This document shows, one piece after another, positions 16,238-23,837 of a DNA stretch of 40,195 bases. Each line of letters starts with the position of its first letter. Within the stretch, counting starts at the first letter, position 1. The stretch covers positions 1 to 40,195 of the forward strand of contig JAUHYZ010000020.1 of assembly GCA_030426245.1 (NCBI GenBank), written 5' to 3'. The notes beneath the pieces are model-generated. The model was not told the origin of the DNA and did no database searches. It saw only the letters and a program-made list of their open reading frames with translations. Source of the stretch: Alphaproteobacteria bacterium. Its GTDB lineage: Bacteria; Pseudomonadota; Alphaproteobacteria; Sphingomonadales; Sphingomonadaceae. Made by a program: the position numbers and the translations under genes.

Positions 16238-17143
16238 TCAAGCCGGAACCTGCCAAAGTCCCTTGTCGGGCTTCGCTTCTGCATGCGGAATATTGCCAGT
16301 TATTATTCGGCCAGTTCCCCATTGATCCGTGATCGATGGCGTGGCCTCATATCTCGTAACCACCCAGGTCTCGTCATCCACCTCTTCAAGATCGGACGTG
16401 TATTCAACCACATTGCCATTGGGCGTGACGAAATAGCTGAAAGTGTTGTTGCCAGCCGTGTGGCGCCCCGGCCCCCAGCTGAGTTTCACCTCATTTTCAT
16501 GCATACGGGCGAGGCCGCGCATCATCTCATCCACCGAACTCACATCGAAGGCGATATGGTTCAGTGCCGGCGGCCCTGGGAGAATGGCCAATCGGTGATG
16601 CGCCGAATTGCAGCGAAGGAATACCATGAATTCCCCAATCCAGTCCGACAGGCGAAAGCCGAGCACGTTCTGGTAAAATTCGGCTAGCGCCTTGTGATCA
16701 GGGGAGTGAAATACGACGTGGCTGATGCCGATCGGGATGGCTTCGCCCTTCTCCAACGCCCGGCTTTCCCGCTGCGTTTGATTGCAGGCAACTTGCAAGG
16801 CATGTCCGTCTGGGTCGAAAAAGCGACAACCATAACCGCCCGCCGGCCCTTCAATGGGGCCGGGTTCGCCGATGGCCTTCGCGCCTGCATCCATTGCTTG
16901 CTGGAACACGGCGTCCACGTCTACTTTCGATGCAGCCGAGAAGCCGACAAGATCGGTCTTGCGTTCCGCATCTTCACGTAGGACGATGACATAGGGATGA
17001 GACACGCCTTCCGCGGCGAAATAGACTTTGCCGTCTGCGTCCGCCACTTCAGTCAATCCCCAGACCTTCCCGAAGAAGTCGCGTTCTGCCTGCAAATCGG
17101 GGACCGCCAATGATACGAACTGGAGATCGGTGACACTAACCAT
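16238..17143 (-). CDS. Extradiol (VOC-fold) ring-cleavage dioxygenase
   Basis: A 301-residue type I extradiol dioxygenase with two vicinal-oxygen-chelate domains (about 5-120 and 137-255). The C-terminal domain holds the expected 2-His-1-Glu iron site: G-I-S-H-V-V-F (H142), L-N-H-I-A-F-D (H196) and N-V-V-E-Y (E247), with further His (182-183) and Tyr (237) near the usual second-sphere positions. It should insert O2 beside one hydroxyl of a catechol-type ring. It begins its own unit (dioxygenase-hydroxylase-FAH) with operator C 38 bases upstream, although the receptor gene upstream is co-directional and could read through. The substrate is not identifiable, but the pairing with an FAD hydroxylase suggests a monohydroxylated aromatic as precursor. 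Confidence 0.9.
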   Translation of the reverse strand: MVSVTDLQFVSLAVPDLQAERDFFGKVWGLTEVADADGKVYFAAEGVSHPYVIVLREDAERKTDLVGFSAASKVDVDAVFQQAMDAGAKAIGEPGPIEGPAGGYGCRFFDPDGHALQVACNQTQRESRALEKGEAIPIGISHVVFHSPDHKALAEFYQNVLGFRLSDWIGEFMVFLRCNSAHHRLAILPGPPALNHIAFDVSSVDEMMRGLARMHENEVKLSWGPGRHTAGNNTFSYFVTPNGNVVEYTSDLEEVDDETWVVTRYEATPSITDQWGTGRIITGNIPHAEAKPDKGLWQVPA

Positions 17144-17181
17144 GTGGGCACTAGTCCTCTTTATTCTCTTTGCTATTCCAT

Positions 17182-17201
17182 AATTCCGATCTGCAGGAAT
17201 A
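17182..17201. promoter_or_regulatory. Regulon operator C (WATTCY-N8-RGAATW)
   Basis: AATTCC-GATCTGCA-GGAATA in the 69-base gap between the receptor stop (17213) and the extradiol dioxygenase start (17143). It shows that the dioxygenase unit probably has its own regulated promoter and is not only read through from the receptor. Confidence 0.7.
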
Positions 17202-17212
17202 TCTACCTCAGA

Positions 17213-19678
17213 TCAGTCGAAGCTGAATCCGATACGAATGCCGTAAGTTCGCGGCGGTTCGTATGTCCCCACCTGCACGTTGACGCTCGAAACGAGATTT
17301 GTGGTCGCGAGCCGCCGCTCGTCTGTGATGTTGTCGATAAACGCGGTCACGAACCAAGCCTCGCTTTGCGGGGCCAAGGTGATGGATCCGTTGGCGATAA
17401 ATGCCTCTTCCGCCTTGAAGAAAGGCGCGAAGTTGGAATCGATCTCGGCACTCGAACGATACCGCCCGTCCCCCCGCAAGGTGACCTCATACTCACCAAC
17501 CGGAATACGCTGTTCAACGAAACCACTCAGCGACCACTTGGGAGAATTCAATGCCGGTTTGCCGGAGCAATCGACTTCCCACACCGAGATCGTATTGTTG
17601 TTCACATTCTGCGTGGTGGGCGAATATCCGCAACTGGTGACCGGCGGCAATCCTTGGTTCGGCAGGAAATACGTGAAGCTGTCATACTCACTCGCAAGGT
17701 ATTGCAGTTGCGCCCCGATCATCGTCGTTTCCGTAATCAATGCCTGCACATCGGCATCGAAACCGTAAATCGTAGCCTCGCCGATGTTTCGTGTCAGGAA
17801 CACAGTGGTCGGCGGGTTGCCCAGGTCATATCCGAACTGGCTGAACTGCTGGTCCTTATACTTCCAATAGAAGGCTTCGACATTCACCTGCAGCCGATTG
17901 TCGAGGAAGCGGTTCTTGGTTCCCAGCGTCCACGCATCGATGCTCTCTGGCCGGTAGGTCTCCAAGCCCCGGGCGAAAGCGAAGCCGCCCGAGTGGTAGC
18001 CCGTTTCGAAGCTGGCATAGATCATGTTGCTTGGAGTGACTTCGTACTCCGCAGCAAGGCGATAGGTAAACTTGCTCTCTTCAATGCTTTCGTCGATGAC
18101 CAGTGGCGGCGCGTTCAGCACAAATGGTGCAGTCTGCGATCCGCCGGCCATTGGCGGCAATACGAACAAAGGCACAGGTGTCACAGGAACGCCCTGCCCC
18201 GTATAATATTCGCGCACTTCCTGGGCGGAATCCAGCAGCGGAATGAATGGCAAGTTCGGACAAAGATTGGGCGGATTAGCGCCTGGATTTCCGCAGAACA
18301 GGACCAGCACATCCGCCGAGCCGTCAAACTGCTTCTTGTCCCAAGTGTAGCGGCCGCCTGCAGTCAGCTCCAGCCCGGGCGCAACCTCGACCGTCAGCTT
18401 GCCGAACAGGGCCTCAGAATCCGTCTCCGTCTCGAAGTCTTGGTAGGGAACGATCGTGAACTGCGAAAAGTACGTATAGGTGTCTATTCGTTCACGGAAG
18501 AGATAGCCCCCCAGAATGAAATCAACGGTGTCGCCGATCTGGCCGGCATAACGAGCTTCAAGGCTCGTCTGCTTATCCTTTTCATTAGTTTTGGCGCCGT
18601 TCATTCCGGCGGTGAAGAGGTTGTCCAGGCTCGCTTCCCTGTGGGCCGGGATAACCGTCAGAGTTCCATTGCCAATGCGTGCATTGAACTCGCCGGTAAT
18701 GCCCCAATAGTCATTGTCATTATAGGGGGTGCCCTCTGTTACCTGACCCGCACGACCTGCCTGCCGCGCGAATAGTGAGGCAAGATAGGTTCGGGCATCT
18801 GGGCTCAGTATGCCATCACTCGGCCCGAAGCCGCTGGGGTTGTAGTTGTAACCTGAAAAACCCGTCGGTCCGAAATTTGGCGTCACAGTTCCTAGGTAGG
18901 TGGAGAAAGATCCCATACCGCCCTGATGCGCGTAGTCTGCAGCGACGCGCAGATCGACATCCGGGCTCAGTTCCACCTTAACCTGACCGCGCAACCCGAA
19001 TTCATCCTGGTCACGCGTACCGTCGTCCATCCAGCCATCGTGCCGTGCAAGATTGCCTGACAGACGGACAGCCGCATTATTGCCCAGCGGCGCATTGACA
19101 TGGCCTTGAGCATTTACCGCGTTGTAATTCCCATAGCTGCCGACAAACCCAGCCGACAGTTCGCCGATCTGCGGCGTTTGCGGAATGACGTTAATCGCGC
19201 CCGCAGTCGCGTTGCGACCGTAAAGCGTTCCCTGCGGCCCCTTGAGGACTTCGACACGCTGCAGGTCGTAGAAAGTGCCGCTGGTGGAGGACGGCCGCCC
19301 TATATAGACTCCATCATAATTGAAGGCGATCGCCGCGTCGGAATATGCATTGAGCGTCGAGTTGCCCACACCGCGCACAAAGAACACCGTGTAGGGATTG
19401 CCGCCATTGGTGGCAGAGAGAGCGGGAACAGACCGGGCAAGATCTTCTGGCCGGGTTACCGATTTGCGAATCAACTCATCGGAATCAATTACATCCATTG
19501 GGATCGGTGCCCGCTGCGCGCTTTCCTCCACGCGCTGCGCGGTGACCAGAATCTCACTTATGCCGGAATTGCTCTGGCCTACGGCCTGCTCATCCTGCGC
19601 CGCCGCAGGCGAAGCACTCAGAATCAGAGCGGTTGCAAGCGCGACAGGCGAAACCCCGCGCCAAAGATCGATAACCAT
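17213..19678 (-). CDS. TonB-dependent receptor of the catabolic island
   Basis: An 821-residue outer-membrane receptor. The start at 19678 (MVIDLW) was chosen over upstream ATGs because GGGGAG lies 6 bases before it, a signal peptide follows directly (cleavage near SPAAAQ), and longer versions would run into operators D1/D2. The TonB box is EILVTAQR; the plug has FVRGVGN, VYIGRPSST and VEVLKGPQGTLYGRNATAGAINV; the barrel ends in IGFSFD with a terminal aromatic. This plug wording is the large sphingomonad TBDR group used for many organic substrates, not only iron. Two regulon operators in tandem lie just upstream, and no Fur box was seen, so its cargo is probably the aromatic substrate of the island. 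Confidence 0.9.
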   Translation of the reverse strand: MVIDLWRGVSPVALATALILSASPAAAQDEQAVGQSNSGISEILVTAQRVEESAQRAPIPMDVIDSDELIRKSVTRPEDLARSVPALSATNGGNPYTVFFVRGVGNSTLNAYSDAAIAFNYDGVYIGRPSSTSGTFYDLQRVEVLKGPQGTLYGRNATAGAINVIPQTPQIGELSAGFVGSYGNYNAVNAQGHVNAPLGNNAAVRLSGNLARHDGWMDDGTRDQDEFGLRGQVKVELSPDVDLRVAADYAHQGGMGSFSTYLGTVTPNFGPTGFSGYNYNPSGFGPSDGILSPDARTYLASLFARQAGRAGQVTEGTPYNDNDYWGITGEFNARIGNGTLTVIPAHREASLDNLFTAGMNGAKTNEKDKQTSLEARYAGQIGDTVDFILGGYLFRERIDTYTYFSQFTIVPYQDFETETDSEALFGKLTVEVAPGLELTAGGRYTWDKKQFDGSADVLVLFCGNPGANPPNLCPNLPFIPLLDSAQEVREYYTGQGVPVTPVPLFVLPPMAGGSQTAPFVLNAPPLVIDESIEESKFTYRLAAEYEVTPSNMIYASFETGYHSGGFAFARGLETYRPESIDAWTLGTKNRFLDNRLQVNVEAFYWKYKDQQFSQFGYDLGNPPTTVFLTRNIGEATIYGFDADVQALITETTMIGAQLQYLASEYDSFTYFLPNQGLPPVTSCGYSPTTQNVNNNTISVWEVDCSGKPALNSPKWSLSGFVEQRIPVGEYEVTLRGDGRYRSSAEIDSNFAPFFKAEEAFIANGSITLAPQSEAWFVTAFIDNITDERRLATTNLVSSVNVQVGTYEPPRTYGIRIGFSFD

Positions 19679-19701
19679 CAGCATCTCCCCACGTCTTGTT
19701 A

Positions 19702-19743
19702 TATTCTTGATGCTAGGAATATTTATTCCCATCATCAAGAATA
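19702..19743. promoter_or_regulatory. Tandem regulon operators D1 and D2
   Basis: Two copies of the palindrome lie side by side: TATTCT-TGATGCTA-GGAATA (19702-19721) and TATTCC-CATCATCA-AGAATA (19724-19743). Their centres are 22 bases apart, two helical turns, so two dimers could bind on the same face of the DNA. The pair begins 23 bases upstream of the receptor start. A TATAAC sequence on the minus strand (19698-19703) may be the -10 element, and D1 would cover it. Confidence 0.72.
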
Positions 19744-19826
19744 AATTTCATGGCGCTGTGCAAGCTGCTCACTCGGCCAAAAGCCACCATTCACTCGTTC
19801 GCCGGTTGATCCCTTGCGAACCATTG

Positions 19827-19846
19827 AATTCCTATGTAGCGGAATT
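19827..19846. promoter_or_regulatory. Regulon operator E (perfect palindrome arms)
   Basis: AATTCC-TATGTAGC-GGAATT, 60 bases upstream of the cupin start. Its arms are fully symmetric and it differs from operator F (23522) at only two spacer positions. It would control the cupin-fahA-TetR 2 unit, while D1/D2 on the other side of the same divergent region serve the receptor. Confidence 0.75.
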
Positions 19847-19906
19847 ATGGCAAATCTGCCGCGCAAAACCCGCCGCATCGCGCCAAGATGTAAAAAGAGA
19901 GGATAT

Positions 19907-20476
19907 ATGAAAGAGATACGCCGCATCGTTACCGGACATGACGAGACTGGTAAGTCGGTCTTCCTCTCAATCGGGACACCACCCCAATTGCACCATCGGA
20001 CCGAGGGCAAGGTGCAGTTTCACGAAATCTGGAATACGGGAGAGATGCCGGCGCAGATTCTGCCGACCGAATCGACCGAGCCCAACGAGCGCCTGCCGCT
20101 ACGCATCCCGCCCGATGAAAACGGCACGATCATTCGCGTCCTGGACATCCATCCCGGACACCTGGAACATATCGCACCGCGCGACGATGGACAGCATCCC
20201 GGGATGCATCGAACCGAGACAATCGACTACGGAATCTTGCTGGAAGGCGAGCTTACGATGCTCCTCGACGATAGCGAAGTCGACATGCATCCTGGCGACA
20301 TCGTGATTCAGCGCGGAACCAACCACGCTTGGGAAAATCGTAGCGATACTGTGGTTGCACGCATCGCGTTCATTCTCATCGACGGGGCATTCGCAGGTCC
20401 TTTGGCGAAGCAGTTGCAGGGAGCCAAATTGATGCATGGAACCATCGCCCAGCGCGCGGACCTGGAAGGAGAATAG
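19907..20476 (+). CDS. Cupin-domain protein
   Basis: A 189-residue protein with a single C-terminal cupin barrel. The ATG at 19907 has AGAGAGG 4-5 bases upstream; an in-frame ATG at 19847, directly after operator E, is less likely. Cupin motif 1 is H-R-T-E-T-I-D-Y-G-I-L-L-E-G-E (about residues 101-115), with one His and a Glu in place of the usual H-x-H; motif 2 is P-G-D-I-V-I-Q-R-G-T-N-H-A-W-x-N (about 127-142). Proteins of this type often accompany FAH enzymes in aromatic clusters, but I know of no assigned reaction; a small metal-dependent isomerase, decarboxylase or sensor role is possible. fahA starts 4 bases after its stop codon. Confidence 0.82.
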   Translation: MKEIRRIVTGHDETGKSVFLSIGTPPQLHHRTEGKVQFHEIWNTGEMPAQILPTESTEPNERLPLRIPPDENGTIIRVLDIHPGHLEHIAPRDDGQHPGMHRTETIDYGILLEGELTMLLDDSEVDMHPGDIVIQRGTNHAWENRSDTVVARIAFILIDGAFAGPLAKQLQGAKLMHGTIAQRADLEGE

Positions 20477-20479
20477 GCG

Positions 20480-21811
20480 ATGCCCGGGAATCCCCTTATC
20501 GATTCAACCCACGATCCAGAACTCAGATCATGGGTAGACAGTGCAAACGGTCATCCCGAATTCCCTGTCCAGAACCTGCCGCTATGTATCTTTGCTCAAG
20601 AGGGCGCTGGGCCTCGTGGCGGAGTTGCAATCGGTGACCAGTTGCTCGACCTGAGAGCTCTTGCAAGCTCGGGCCTAATGAGCGGCAATGAACTCGCGTT
20701 GATCGAAACCGCCGCTGCGCCGACACTCAATTCATATTGCGCGCTCACTGCAGCTGATCGAGTGCGGCTGCGCAAGATACTGTCCAATTTGCTCAGTGAT
20801 CTGAAGTCGCCGTTACGCAGCCACACTGACAGCCTATTTGTCGCTCTCGATGCTGTGAGCTTTGAGATGCCTGCCACTGTTGGAGACTACTCGGACTTCT
20901 TTGCCGGCATCCATCACGCACGCAATGCGGGCAGAATGTTCCGCCCGGACAATCCCCTGCTTCCCAATTATTGGCACGTACCGATCGCCTATCACGGCCG
21001 TGCGTCCTCGATCGACGTGTCTGGGAAGGGTTTTCCGCGTCCGGTTGGCCAAACCGCTGCACATGGGTCCACCACTCCACATTTCGGCCCATCCAAGAGA
21101 GTCGACTTCGAACTGGAATTGGCGATCTGGATCGGTGGCGGCAACCGGACAGGAGAACCCATTCCAATCGACAAGGCAAGCGATGCAATCGTCGGTTTCG
21201 GTCTCCTGAATGACTGGTCCGCGCGCGACATCCAGGCATGGGAAACGCAGCCGCTGGGTCCGTTCCTTGGAAAGAGCTTCTATTCGACCGTTTCGCCATT
21301 TCTGGTGACTGTCGAAGCTCTTGCACCCTTCCGCCGTGGCATGCCTTCCCGAGGCGAAGGCGAACCAGCACCGATGGCCTATCTCTGGGACGAATTGGAC
21401 CAGCAGATCGGCGTCTTCGATTGTCATCTGGAAGTACTGATATCGACCGAGAAGATGCGGGCGGCAGGCGCCGAACCGGTTGTGTTGACGGAAGCCTCGG
21501 GCAAAGACCTCGTCTGGACGCCAGCCCAGATGGTCGCGCATCACACGGTGACAGGATGCAATCTGCGGCCAGGCGATCTGTTCGGCACAGGCACGGTGTC
21601 GAGTCCCGGACCAAAGGGACATGGCAGCATGTTGGAGATGACTGAGGGCGGACGTGTGCCCTTGACCCTACCGAATGGCGAGCAACGCAGTTTCCTCGAA
21701 GATGGAGACGAGGTGATCATGCGCGGTTGGTGCGAAGCGGAAGGCTATGCCCGCATCGGGCTTGGTGAAGCGCGGGGAACCGTCGGCCCGAGCCTGCCCT
21801 ATTCTGATTGA
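20480..21811 (+). CDS. fahA: Fumarylacetoacetase paralogue 2
   Basis: A 443-residue full-length fumarylacetoacetase. The N-terminal domain opens with SWVDSANGHPEFPVQNLPL, very close to typical FahA. The catalytic domain keeps, by comparison with human FAH from memory, the Asp of YSDF, H-H-A (acid/base His), the N-A-G-R-M-F-R arginine, Y-H-G-R-A-S-S, D-F-E-L-E-L (Glu-x-Glu), N-D-W-S-A-R-D-I-Q and L-G-K-S-F. Only the Tyr after Asp-Phe is changed, to Phe. It should hydrolyse fumarylacetoacetate or a close 3,5-dioxo acid. No homogentisate dioxygenase is present in the window, so its substrate may differ from that of tyrosine catabolism. Middle gene of the cupin-fahA-TetR unit; RBS GGAGAA. Confidence 0.88.
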   Translation: MPGNPLIDSTHDPELRSWVDSANGHPEFPVQNLPLCIFAQEGAGPRGGVAIGDQLLDLRALASSGLMSGNELALIETAAAPTLNSYCALTAADRVRLRKILSNLLSDLKSPLRSHTDSLFVALDAVSFEMPATVGDYSDFFAGIHHARNAGRMFRPDNPLLPNYWHVPIAYHGRASSIDVSGKGFPRPVGQTAAHGSTTPHFGPSKRVDFELELAIWIGGGNRTGEPIPIDKASDAIVGFGLLNDWSARDIQAWETQPLGPFLGKSFYSTVSPFLVTVEALAPFRRGMPSRGEGEPAPMAYLWDELDQQIGVFDCHLEVLISTEKMRAAGAEPVVLTEASGKDLVWTPAQMVAHHTVTGCNLRPGDLFGTGTVSSPGPKGHGSMLEMTEGGRVPLTLPNGEQRSFLEDGDEVIMRGWCEAEGYARIGLGEARGTVGPSLPYSD

Positions 21812-21873
21812 TGGCGGCTATTGGCGAAAGACATCTTGCTGGACTAAGGTCTGCCGATCGGCAGGAGGCATCG

Positions 21874-22578
21874 GTGAACCAGCAATCTATGAAGGATCCA
21901 CCGAAAAGGCCGAAGCGATCGCGCGCAGATGCGCCCAGACGCGCCGCTGGCCGGCCAGCCAAGGCCGATAACACGGTGGGCTCTGCCGCCCTGTTGGAAA
22001 CGACCTGTGAGATGCTTCGTGAAATAGGTCCGGAGAAGATTACACTGGCCGCTGTTGCCCGCCGATCCAACGTCGATCCGCGCCTTATACGATACTACTT
22101 CAATGACCGCGCCGGGCTGTTGCGTGCAACTGTGGACAGTCTTTCAAAGCGTTATCAGAATATGGCAGAGGAACGGATTGATGCGGAAGACAGCGCAGAA
22201 ATGCAGCTGCGCAAACGCTTTGAAACCTTCCTCGAGTTTCAACTCGAGTACCCCTATTTTCGGCGGCTCCTGGTGGACGAAATCATCCCATCGGCGGACC
22301 AAGAGGCAGAGCGCGTCCTGCGCGATATCAGCGAGAGGGGCGTCGGCAATTATGCCAGCATTCTTGAGCAAGGAGATGCGGCAGGATCATTGCGCATGGT
22401 CGATCCTCAGCTGTTCTATGTTTGCCTGATCGGAATGCAGGAAATGGCAGCTGTCGGCGCACCGATCTTACGCAAACTCGGCCATCCGGCGATCGATTCT
22501 CCAAATTATGCGAAGATTTTCAGCAAGTTCGCGATGGACCTTATACTGGATGGACTGAAGGCCCGGGAAGCCAAATGA
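21874..22578 (+). CDS. TetR family regulator 2
   Basis: A 234-residue regulator. A GTG at 21874 is preceded by AGGAGG at a 5-base distance and is the best start; TTG/ATG at 21808/21811 (overlapping the fahA stop) and ATG at 21889 are alternatives. A long basic tail (KRPKRSRADAPRRAAGRP) leads into the helix-turn-helix at about residues 50-75 (ITLAAVARRSNVDPRLIRYYF), followed by a helical effector domain. It is the distal gene of the cupin-fahA unit, so it is induced together with the pathway. Its recognition segment shares V-A-R-R and D-P-x-L-I-R-Y-Y-F with TetR 1, which makes the pair candidates for the shared operator. Confidence 0.9.
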   Translation: MNQQSMKDPPKRPKRSRADAPRRAAGRPAKADNTVGSAALLETTCEMLREIGPEKITLAAVARRSNVDPRLIRYYFNDRAGLLRATVDSLSKRYQNMAEERIDAEDSAEMQLRKRFETFLEFQLEYPYFRRLLVDEIIPSADQEAERVLRDISERGVGNYASILEQGDAAGSLRMVDPQLFYVCLIGMQEMAAVGAPILRKLGHPAIDSPNYAKIFSKFAMDLILDGLKAREAK

Positions 22579-22670
22579 TACTGCAGAAAGCATCACTTCA
22601 GTTGATGGGCCTGTGAGCAGGCTGCCGCAATCTTTACCGGATCGATCTTCCTCAACTACATGAAAATGAG

Positions 22671-23453
22671 TCAATTTTGCGCCGGCTTGTCATTCGGCAG
22701 CGGCAAATAGGTCTGCCAATCACCATAGGTCCGTTCCTGCATCATCAAATATGAAGGATTGCGGTTACGCTCGGCGCGTTCGACAGCAATAGTAAGAAAC
22801 TCGTCGACAGCTTCCGCACGGGGGCCATCACCAATCGCCGCATGGCCATTGACCACGCGATAAAGTTGCCGATGGATTGAAGTGAAGCCGAGCTGCCTCA
22901 GCGCGGCATCGGCAACCCCTTCTGCACTGATGTAACCATCGATCTTCCGCTGGTTCAGCCGCTTGAAACTTTCTTTAGGACCACTGCTGACCACGACGGG
23001 AAATGGCAACGATGCTGCCAAGCTGGCTGAGGTCTCAATCCGTTTGCCTTGGAGCGCTTCTGCCCCGACTGGCTGCTCGCGATTGGTATAAAGTATTATA
23101 TAGCCCTTCATTATCGTCGAACTGCATAATCGGACGGGCAAGCGATTGCCGTGCTGTGCTGAAGCGAACGGAATAACTAGATCCAATTCTCCCTTGCCAA
23201 GCATCTCCAGTGCGACCTCGTTCGAGACATAAGAGAACTCTGCACTCGCATTCGGATGTTGGTCTGTCAGCGCATGAATGAGGCGACGAAAACGTTCCCG
23301 GCTATCAGGAGCGGAAACGGTAATTGCAGTCCGCAGGGTCGTAATTCCCGCCTCGCCGCTCGAAGCTTCCTTTTCTATGGGCACACACGCTGCAAGCAAT
23401 GTCGCAAGGATAAAAAGGACAAAACGTCCCTGCCTCATTCGATTGACCGTCAT
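22671..23453 (-). CDS. Orphan periplasmic solute-binding lipoprotein
   Basis: A 260-residue protein with a lipoprotein signal peptide: hydrophobic FVLFILATLLAAC with lipobox L-A-A-C (Cys23). The rest has the look of a type 2 periplasmic binding fold, for example LRTAITVSAPDSRERFRRLI, a GELDLVIPF strand and KIDGYISAEGVADAALRQLG. The proteins it resembles bind small organic ligands, but there is no ABC permease or ATPase gene nearby. The ATG at 23453 follows AGGGA. Operator F lies 68 bases upstream, so it belongs to the same regulon as the ring-cleavage genes. It may be a periplasmic chaperone or sensor for the substrate between the receptor and the MFS porter. It ends convergently with TetR 2. 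Confidence 0.72.
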   Translation of the reverse strand: MTVNRMRQGRFVLFILATLLAACVPIEKEASSGEAGITTLRTAITVSAPDSRERFRRLIHALTDQHPNASAEFSYVSNEVALEMLGKGELDLVIPFASAQHGNRLPVRLCSSTIMKGYIILYTNREQPVGAEALQGKRIETSASLAASLPFPVVVSSGPKESFKRLNQRKIDGYISAEGVADAALRQLGFTSIHRQLYRVVNGHAAIGDGPRAEAVDEFLTIAVERAERNRNPSYLMMQERTYGDWQTYLPLPNDKPAQN

Positions 23454-23521
23454 CCCACTTCCCTGAATCTATTGCGCCGGCGGCTCGAACCGCACGATTT
23501 GACCGTCTTCGGCAAACTCTA

Positions 23522-23541
23522 AATTCCTATATAACGGAATT
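23522..23541. promoter_or_regulatory. Regulon operator F (perfect palindrome arms)
   Basis: AATTCC-TATATAAC-GGAATT, the strongest copy together with E, 18 of 20 bases identical to it. It lies 68 bases upstream of the minus-strand binding-protein gene and 296 bases before the plus-strand BKACE gene, in the divergent gap between them. Confidence 0.75.
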
Positions 23542-23837
23542 AATGCAGGCTACAACGCGTCAGGCCAAAATTCTCGCAAGTCTCACAGAACTCGTGTCGT
23601 CCGCGCCGATCTGAGACGACGAATGCCATTCGTGATAATGACCTCCACCTCTTCTTACCGCCAGATTGCCTGGCTCTTGAAGGCCCCCGCGCATGATAGC
23701 TCCATGACCGCAGCACCATGGCTTTGGCGTCGATCCTGTTCTTGCCCCTCCTTGCCATTCAACATTGCAGCCGGCCTTGCGACAATGCCGAACGCAATCT
23801 AGCCTCCCGGAAAAACAAGCCGGAGAGGAGTTTTGCA
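23542..23837. other. Non-coding leader between operator F and BKACE
   Basis: These 296 bases contain no convincing full gene. One base after operator F an ATG opens a 23-codon frame (23543-23614, MQATTRQAKILASLTELV...) that looks like the start of a helical protein but stops at once. It has no clear ribosome-binding site, so it is a possible leader peptide or the relic of a gene N-terminus. A 6-bp inverted repeat GTCGTC/GACGAC follows at about 23597-23620. The BKACE ribosome-binding site GGAGAGGAG lies at the end of the stretch. Confidence 0.35.

Noticed and set aside
17144..18775. A 543-codon plus-strand open frame opposite the second receptor
   Set aside because: Antisense to a well-formed receptor gene; no recognisable domain and biased composition.
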